In this document: positions 43,628 to 48,775 of the stretch, piece by piece
Layout: every line of letters begins with the position of its first letter
Numbering within the stretch: the first letter of the stretch is position 1
Source: Ralstonia sp. SET104
Lineage (GTDB): Bacteria; Pseudomonadota; Gammaproteobacteria; Burkholderiales; Burkholderiaceae
NCBI RefSeq assembly: GCF_003851545.1
Contig: NZ_BHVX01000024.1
Coordinates: forward strand, 1-48,775
Direction: 5' to 3'
DNA length: 48,775 nt
Made by a program: the position numbers and the translations under genes
The notes under the pieces: generated by a model
Seen by the model: only the letters and a program-made list of their open reading frames with translations
The model's database searches: none
Told to the model about the DNA's origin: nothing

Positions 43628-44770
43628 ATGACAGCAGTAACCTCGGACGCATTGACACACGCCCGCACCCAGCCCAGCCGCCGATGGGCTGGGCTGGCTG
43701 CTGCCCTGGTTGTCGCATTGCTGGCAGCCTGCACGAGCGGGCCGCCGCCGCGCGTCGAAACGCCGCAACCGCCCAGTAGCACGCTGGGCGGGCACCTGGC
43801 CCCTGCCACCTGGGCCGATGTGTCCGGCTGGACGGCCGACGACCTCGCTTCGGCGTGGCCCGCGCTGCAGTCGAACTGTCAGGCGATGAAGCGTCGCACC
43901 GATTGGTCGCGCGCGTGCACCGCCGGCCTGATGGTGGACGCCGGTGACCCGATCGCCATGCGCGTCTTCTTTGAAGACAACTTCACGCCATATCGCGTGG
44001 TCAAGGACGACGGCACCGACAGCGGCCTGATCACCGGCTACTACGAACCGTTGCTACGCGGCTCGCGCACACGCCACGGCGTCTATCAAACGCCGCTATA
44101 CCGCATGCCTGCCGCATGGCGCGGCAAGACGCTGCCGGCGCGCGCGCAGTTGATCCGCAGCCCTGCGTTGCAGGGTCAGGAGGTTGTTTGGGTGGACGAC
44201 CCGGTCGAGGCGGCGTTTCTGCAGATCCAGGGTTCGGGCCAGGTCCAGCTGGAGGAGGGCGGCATCATGCGCCTGGGCGTGGGCGGCACCAACAACCAGC
44301 CTTTCCGCTCGTTCGCGCGCTGGCTGCTGGACACGGGCGAGATCACTCCTGCGCAGGCGACGATGCAAGGCATCAAGGCATGGACGCGCGCCAACCCCGG
44401 CCGCGTGGAAGAGATGCTCAATATCAACCCGCGCTACGTTTTCTTTGCCGAGATGCCTGGCAATACCGCGGGCCCGATCGGCAAGCTGGGCGTGCCGCTC
44501 ACGGATGAACGCTCGATTGCCGTGGACCCAACGTACATCCCGCTCGGCTCGCCAGTGTTCCTGTCGACAACGAAGCCACTGTCGGCAGACCCGATCCAGA
44601 AGCTGGTGTTTGCGCAGGACGTGGGCTCGGCCATTCGCGGTGCCGTGCGGGCCGACTATTACTTCGGCCATGGCGATGCCGCCGGTGATCTGGCCGGACG
44701 GATGAAGCAGGCTGGCCGCCTGTGGGTGCTGGTGCCGAAGGGCGCCAGCGTTGGCGTCGCCACCCGCTGA
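43628..44770 (+). CDS. mltA: Membrane-bound lytic murein transglycosylase A
   Basis: The product is 380 aa with a lipoprotein signal (LVVALLAACTSG). The MltA fold shows TGYYEPLLRGSRTR, the QIQGSGQV block, and the 3D-domain end FAQDVGSAIRGAVRADYYFG with the catalytic Asp. It cuts glycan strands at the outer membrane. Confidence 0.97.
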   Translation: MTAVTSDALTHARTQPSRRWAGLAAALVVALLAACTSGPPPRVETPQPPSSTLGGHLAPATWADVSGWTADDLASAWPALQSNCQAMKRRTDWSRACTAGLMVDAGDPIAMRVFFEDNFTPYRVVKDDGTDSGLITGYYEPLLRGSRTRHGVYQTPLYRMPAAWRGKTLPARAQLIRSPALQGQEVVWVDDPVEAAFLQIQGSGQVQLEEGGIMRLGVGGTNNQPFRSFARWLLDTGEITPAQATMQGIKAWTRANPGRVEEMLNINPRYVFFAEMPGNTAGPIGKLGVPLTDERSIAVDPTYIPLGSPVFLSTTKPLSADPIQKLVFAQDVGSAIRGAVRADYYFGHGDAAGDLAGRMKQAGRLWVLVPKGASVGVATR

Positions 44771-44784
44771 AGAGAAAACGGGGG

Positions 44785-46089
44785 CTAGCCGCGCCGCAAA
44801 TCCACCACGCGGCGCGCCTTGCCGACCGAGCGCTCGATCCCGCCGGTCGCCAGAATCTCAATCGCGGCCGTCACGCCGATCAACGACTTGATGTGGTGCG
44901 CCAATTGGCCGCTCGCCGATTTGGCTGTGTCCACCGAGGCGCCCAGCGCAGCTTCCACGCGCACTGTCAGCGTATCCAGCGGCCCTTCCTTGCGGAGCAC
45001 GCACTGATAGTGCGGCGATAGCGCCGCGTGCTTCAGGATCAATTCCTCGATCTGCGACGGGAAGACGTTCACACCGCGCACGATCATCATGTCGTCGCAG
45101 CGGCCGGTAATTTTCTCCATGCGCCGCATGCCGGGGCGCGCCGTGCCGGGCAACAGGCGCGTCAGGTCACGCGTGCGGTAACGCACCACCGGCATGGCCT
45201 CCTTCGTCAACGACGTGAAGACCAGTTCGCCGAATTCTCCATCGGGCAGCACCTCGCCGGTGTCCGGGTCGATGATCTCCGGGTAGAAGTGGTCTTCCCA
45301 GATTGTCGGGCCGTCCTTGGTTTCGGCGCATTCGCTCGCTACGCCGGGGCCCATCACTTCCGATAGGCCATAGATGTCCACTGCAGAGAGCCCCATGCGG
45401 GTTTCGATGGCGACGCGCATCTCGGGCGTCCATGGCTCGGCACCGAAGATGCCGATCCGCAGGCTTGATGCGGCAGGGTCTATGCCCTGACGTTCAAACT
45501 CATCGGCAATTGCCAGCATGTAGCTGGGTGTGACCATGATGACCTGCGGCTGGAAATCACGGATCAACTGCACCTGCCGCTCCGTCTGCCCGCCCCCAAA
45601 GGGAATCACCGTCAACCCCGCACGTTCCGCGCCGTAGTGCGCGCCCAGGCCGCCGGTGAAGAGCCCATAGCCGTAGCTCACGTGGACTTTGTCGCCACGG
45701 CGCGCGCCCGCTGCCCGGATGGAGCGCGCCACCAGCGCTGCCCATGTATCGATATCTGCCAACGTGTAGCCGACTACCGTGGGTCTGCCTGTTGTGCCGG
45801 ATGACGCATGGATACGCGCGATCCGCTCCTGCGGCACCGCAAACATGCCGAACGGATAGTTGTCGCGCAGATCGTTCTTTGTCGTGAACGGAAACTTCGC
45901 CAGATCGGAAAGCGAATGCAAATCGGCCGGATGCACGCCAGTCGCATCGAACTTGGCTCGATACGCCGGCACGTTTTCGTACGCGTGGGCGAGGCTGTGT
46001 TTCAGGCGTTCAAGCTGCAGCGCGAGGATGGCGTCGCGGCTGGCGGTCTCGATGGGGTCGAGCGGGAGGTCGGTCGAGCGGGGGCGCAT
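44785..46089 (-). CDS. paaK: Phenylacetate-CoA ligase
   Basis: GAGGAG before the ATG at 46089 sets the start (434 aa). Adenylation motifs are HASSGTTGRPTVVGY, FGAEPWTPEMR, DIYGLSEVMGPGVA and the C-terminal GVNVFPSQIEE. It activates phenylacetate to its CoA thioester, the first step of the paa pathway. It is the distal gene of paaG-paaI-paaK. Confidence 0.97.
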   Translation of the reverse strand: MRPRSTDLPLDPIETASRDAILALQLERLKHSLAHAYENVPAYRAKFDATGVHPADLHSLSDLAKFPFTTKNDLRDNYPFGMFAVPQERIARIHASSGTTGRPTVVGYTLADIDTWAALVARSIRAAGARRGDKVHVSYGYGLFTGGLGAHYGAERAGLTVIPFGGGQTERQVQLIRDFQPQVIMVTPSYMLAIADEFERQGIDPAASSLRIGIFGAEPWTPEMRVAIETRMGLSAVDIYGLSEVMGPGVASECAETKDGPTIWEDHFYPEIIDPDTGEVLPDGEFGELVFTSLTKEAMPVVRYRTRDLTRLLPGTARPGMRRMEKITGRCDDMMIVRGVNVFPSQIEELILKHAALSPHYQCVLRKEGPLDTLTVRVEAALGASVDTAKSASGQLAHHIKSLIGVTAAIEILATGGIERSVGKARRVVDLRRG

Positions 46090-46116
46090 GCGGGTCTCCT
46101 CGGGGCGCCGTCGTGC

Positions 46117-46249
46117 GAACCTGCTCACGATCCTATTGCGCGTCCCGATTTTGGCCCTCTGACGCTCACCGTACCCATGTACGGTTGCGCCGCACTTGAC
46201 ACATTCGGGGCCAACCTCGGGGCGCTCGCTACGGATCGTGAACAGGTTC
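46117..46249. repeat. Intergenic palindromic repeat, copy B
   Basis: Ends GAACCTGCTCACGATCC (46117-46133) and GGATCGTGAACAGGTTC (46233-46249) are inverted repeats (16 of 17). The interior shares TTGGCCCT, GTACGGTTGCGC and CCAACCTCGGGGCGCTCGCT with the other copies. It lies between paaI and paaK and could form a large stem-loop in the operon mRNA. Confidence 0.8.
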
Positions 46250-46302
46250 TGAGGCGTCCTCTAATGGTGGTGCGGTCTTTGGGGTTCTATCTGGCGGACG
46301 AA

Positions 46303-46764
46303 CTAAGGCTCTGGACTGTTGGGGTCAGGAATCACGTGGCCGCGAATCTGCGCAGACTTGCCGCGGAACATGGCGACCGTATCGCCGGCCTGGTTGATGA
46401 CGCGTACGTCGTACACACCGTGCCGGCCAGATAGCACTTGCTCGGTCGCTTCGGCGGCGAGCACATCGCCGGCATGTGCCGGCCGCAGGAATTCAACGCT
46501 GCAGCCAGCCGCCACGGTGTTGTGGTTATGGCTGTTGCATGCAAAGGCGAAGGCGGAATCCGCTAACGTAAAAATCAGCCCGCCATGACAGGTGCGGTGC
46601 CCGTTGAGGAATTCGGGTCGCACGGGCATCGACAGCCGGGCATAGCCGGGTGCAACCGCCTCCACGCGCATACCGAGCCAGCGGGTGCAGGCGTCGGCTT
46701 CGAACATGCTCTTGCAGGCGGCGTCTGCCAGTGCCTGCGCATCGTGGAGGGCGGTCTCGGTCAT
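46303..46764 (-). CDS. paaI: PaaI-type hydroxyphenylacetyl-CoA thioesterase
   Basis: From the ATG at 46764 the product is 153 aa, a hotdog-fold thioesterase with the motif NGHRTCHGGLIFTLADSAFA containing the catalytic Asp. It clears dead-end CoA esters in phenylacetate breakdown. It starts 10 bp after paaG. Confidence 0.95.
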   Translation of the reverse strand: MTETALHDAQALADAACKSMFEADACTRWLGMRVEAVAPGYARLSMPVRPEFLNGHRTCHGGLIFTLADSAFAFACNSHNHNTVAAGCSVEFLRPAHAGDVLAAEATEQVLSGRHGVYDVRVINQAGDTVAMFRGKSAQIRGHVIPDPNSPEP

Positions 46765-46774
46765 GCAGATTCCT

Positions 46775-47563
46775 CTATTCGCCGGTGAAATGGGCCACGC
46801 GCTTGTTGAGAAAGGCGTCCACGCCCTCGGCGTAGTCGCGCGAGTTGCCCAGCTCGCGTTGCAGGTCGCGCTCCAGATCCAACTGCGCGTCGAGCGACTG
46901 TGTGGGCGCTGCATGCATCGCGCGTTTGATGGCGGCCAATGCCCGGGTCGGTTGCTTGGCCAGGTGGTCAGCCATGCAATTCACCTCGGTCATCAGAATC
47001 TTGGCATCGTGATAGACGCCCCAGATCAGGCCCCAGGCCAACGCGGTCTTGGCGTCGAGCTTCTCGCCCAGCATCGCCAGTCCCATCGCTCGCGCCACGC
47101 CGATGCGCTGCGGCAGAAACCACGTGCCGCCCGAATCCGGCAGCAGCCCGATCTTCACGAAGGCTTGCAGGAAGCAGGCGTTCTCGGCAGCCATCACGAT
47201 GTCGCACGCCAGCGCCAGATTTGCACCGGCGCCGGCGGCCACGCCATTCACCGCGGCAATTACCGGCAACGGCATGGCACGCAAACGGCGCACCAGCGGG
47301 TTGAATTGCTCGTCGATGAGTTGGCCGAGATCGGTCATCTGCCCAGGCGTGACGTTGAGTTCAGAGAGATCCTGCCCCGCGCAGAAGCCGCGTCCGGCGC
47401 CGGTCAGGATCAGTGCCCGCGCTCGCTGGTGTTCCACCTTGTCCAACGCCTCGCGCAGTTCACGGTGCATGCCGGCCGTGAAGCTGTTGAGCTGGTCGGG
47501 CCGGTTCAGCGTGATGGTTGCCACGTGATCGTGCCAGTCGAGCAGAATGGTCGGGCTGGTCAT
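46775..47563 (-). CDS. paaG: PaaG crotonase (ring-epoxide isomerase of phenylacetyl-CoA pathway)
   Basis: The product is 262 aa with GAGGAGACAAG before the ATG. Crotonase motifs are ITLNRPDQLNSF, GAGRGFCAGQDLSEL, VNGVAAGAGANLALACD and GLLPDSGGTWFLP with a catalytic Asp. PaaG isomerises the epoxyphenylacetyl-CoA to the oxepin form. It is the first gene of the minus-strand paa unit. Confidence 0.95.
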   Translation of the reverse strand: MTSPTILLDWHDHVATITLNRPDQLNSFTAGMHRELREALDKVEHQRARALILTGAGRGFCAGQDLSELNVTPGQMTDLGQLIDEQFNPLVRRLRAMPLPVIAAVNGVAAGAGANLALACDIVMAAENACFLQAFVKIGLLPDSGGTWFLPQRIGVARAMGLAMLGEKLDAKTALAWGLIWGVYHDAKILMTEVNCMADHLAKQPTRALAAIKRAMHAAPTQSLDAQLDLERDLQRELGNSRDYAEGVDAFLNKRVAHFTGE

Positions 47564-47582
47564 CTTGTCTCCTCCTCGGTCT

Positions 47583-47703
47583 GAACCGATTCATGATCCT
47601 GCTGCGCAGCCCGATCTTGCCCCTGCGATGCTCGCGGTACCTACGTACGGCTGCGCTTGTCGGGGCAACCTCGCACTGCTCGTTGCGGATCCTGAGCCAG
47701 TTC
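47583..47703. repeat. Intergenic palindromic repeat, copy C
   Basis: GAACCGATTCATGATCC (47583-47599) pairs imperfectly (13 of 17) with the far end near 47687-47703. The interior shares CTGCTGCGC, CCCTGCGATGCTCGCGGTAC and GTACGGCTGCGCTTGT with the other copies. It fills most of the gap between paaG and the divergent paaF. Confidence 0.7.
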
Positions 47704-47712
47704 GCAGATTGA

Positions 47713-47736
47713 TTAACCGACCGGTTGGTCGGCTAA
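47713..47736. promoter_or_regulatory. PaaR-like operator between paaG and paaF
   Basis: TTAACCGACCGGTTGGTCGGCTAA is a palindrome with the perfect core CCGACC-ggtt-GGTCGG (read as two halves joined at GGTT). It matches the style of TetR-family PaaR operators that respond to phenylacetyl-CoA. It overlaps a TAATAT -10-like site (47734-47739) and lies 29 bp before paaF. Confidence 0.75.
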
Positions 47737-47764
47737 TATTACATCCATTCCAACTGGAGCTTCC

Positions 47765-48541
47765 ATGTCCTACGAAAACATTCTGGTCGAAACGCGCGGT
47801 CGTGTCGGTCTTATTACGCTTAACCGCCCGAAGGCGCTGAATGCGCTTAACGATGCGCTCATGGATGAACTGGGCGCAGCGCTGCTCGCCTTCGACGCCG
47901 ACGCCAACATTGGCGCCATCGTCGTCACCGGCAGCGAAAAGGCGTTCGCCGCCGGAGCGGACATCGGCGCCATGGCGGACTACGACTTCGCCACCGTCTA
48001 TAAGAACGAGTACATCACGCGCAACTGGGAAACCATCCGCCGCATCCGCAAGCCGGTGATCGCCGCTGTGGCCGGCTACGCGCTGGGCGGCGGCTGCGAA
48101 TTGGCCATGATGTGCGACATCATTCTGGCGGCAGATACTGCCAAGTTCGGCCAGCCTGAAGTCAAGCTCGGCACCATGCCCGGCGCTGGTGGCACGCAGC
48201 GCCTGCCGCGCGCCGTCTCCAAGGCCAAAGCCATGGACCTCTGCCTGACCGCCCGCATGATGGGCGCCGAAGAAGCCGAGCGCGCCGGCCTTGTCTCGCG
48301 CGTCATTCCCGCCGATAGGCTGCTCGCCGAAGCCATCCAAGCCGCAGACGCCATCGCCAGCTTCTCGCTGCCCGTGGTCATGATGATCAAGGAGTCGATC
48401 AACGCCGCCTACGAAACCTCGCTCACCGAGGGCGTGCATCTGGAGCGCCGCCTATTCCACTCCACGTTCGCCACAGAAGATCAGAAAGAAGGCATGCGCG
48501 CCTTCGTAGAGAAGCGTGCGCCGGCGTTCAAACATCAATAA
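47765..48541 (+). CDS. paaF: Enoyl-CoA hydratase (PaaF-type)
   Basis: The product is 258 aa with CTGGAG before the ATG. Crotonase motifs are [28 protein letters not shown], and both catalytic Glu in [11 protein letters not shown] and FGQPEVKLG, so it is a true hydratase. Context (divergent from paaG, PaaR-like operator) suggests the 2,3-dehydroadipyl-CoA hydratase step; a general short-chain enoyl-CoA hydratase cannot be excluded. Confidence 0.9.
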   Translation: MSYENILVETRGRVGLITLNRPKALNALNDALMDELGAALLAFDADANIGAIVVTGSEKAFAAGADIGAMADYDFATVYKNEYITRNWETIRRIRKPVIAAVAGYALGGGCELAMMCDIILAADTAKFGQPEVKLGTMPGAGGTQRLPRAVSKAKAMDLCLTARMMGAEEAERAGLVSRVIPADRLLAEAIQAADAIASFSLPVVMMIKESINAAYETSLTEGVHLERRLFHSTFATEDQKEGMRAFVEKRAPAFKHQ

Positions 48542-48775
48542 CCGCAGGCTGGCGGGGTGATCTCCGGAATACCCGAGTAACAATCTCGGGTATATCTGGC
48601 GCCGTTCTGCGATTGTTTTAGGCCCCTAATCCCAGGCCCCGCCTGGGCTGGTGGGCATTCTTCACGAACTCGTCATCAACCCGTCACGACAAAGGTGTTG
48701 CCAACCTCCGCGAACCCGCCTAATATTCGCCCCTCGCTGCACAACGCAGCGCCGAAACGCAGGTTGCGGCGGCGG
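48542..48775 (+). other. Intergenic region at the right edge of the window
   Basis: No gene is supported. It contains the inverted repeat at 48569-48593. The last 60 bp (CCTAATATTCGCCCCTCGC) look like a promoter for a gene beyond the window. Confidence 0.35.
48569..48593. repeat. 9-bp perfect inverted repeat after paaF
   Basis: ATACCCGAG (48569-48577) and CTCGGGTAT (48585-48593) flank the 7-nt centre TAACAAT. It lies 28 bp after the paaF stop. Without a T-run it is more likely an operator or a mRNA-end hairpin than a simple terminator. Confidence 0.6.

Overview
This window looks like the chromosome of a Ralstonia-type beta-proteobacterium (Burkholderiaceae). The evidence is high GC, strong GC3, a trp operon in the order trpE-trpG-x-trpD-trpC followed by CYTH and ung genes, rpe-gph just upstream, apaG, mltA, a paa cluster with a TetR-type palindrome, and ychF. 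No sequence search was run; every assignment rests on motifs and family knowledge.

Region 1 (about 141-19830) appears to be one integrated mobile element of about 19.7 kb. It lies between an intergenic terminator (70-97) and ychF. Its proposed ends are a 17-bp imperfect terminal inverted repeat (141-157 and 19814-19830, 14/17 identical), each with an inner TATGGACA motif. The mobility module is a four-gene minus-strand operon of three tyrosine-recombinase-like proteins (473, 607 and 672 aa) and a 125-aa coiled-coil protein. Its layout recalls Tn554 TnpABC and the gamma-mobile-trio islands. The middle recombinase seems to lack two catalytic residues. Downstream is a tight five-gene operon encoding a GrpE-like protein, an Hsp70 with an extra beta domain, an AAA+ ATPase, a J-like protein without HPD, and a single-span membrane protein. 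This is a self-contained chaperone/disaggregase machine that I cannot match to a named system, and it is the best candidate here for an undescribed system (possibly defence or stress cargo). The other arm carries a short XRE regulator with an operator-like palindrome, an HTH-HAD fusion, and a RecF/Rad50-like ATPase with a small partner.

Region 2 (19.9-32.3 kb) is core-like: ychF, a DMT transporter, a decayed DUF2182 gene with a 10-bp tandem repeat, a FliT-like protein, a lytic transglycosylase, small exported proteins, a UbiH-type hydroxylase, dsbC, acuI, an M61 protease and a FUSC membrane protein.

Region 3 (32.4-35.0 kb) is accessory. It holds a small type VI secretion effector locus (a PAAR-like protein, a PAAR protein whose M35 metallopeptidase half is in another frame, and an OmpA-like protein) and a phage-like structured leader before a small orphan gene.

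Region 4 (35.0-48.8 kb) is housekeeping: ung, CYTH, trpC, trpD, an LprI-like gene, trpG and trpE; gph and rpe; apaG; a small membrane protein; mltA; then paaK, paaI and paaG divergent from paaF around a PaaR-like operator. A palindromic repeat of about 120-130 bp occurs three times (26115, 46117, 47583), always between genes.
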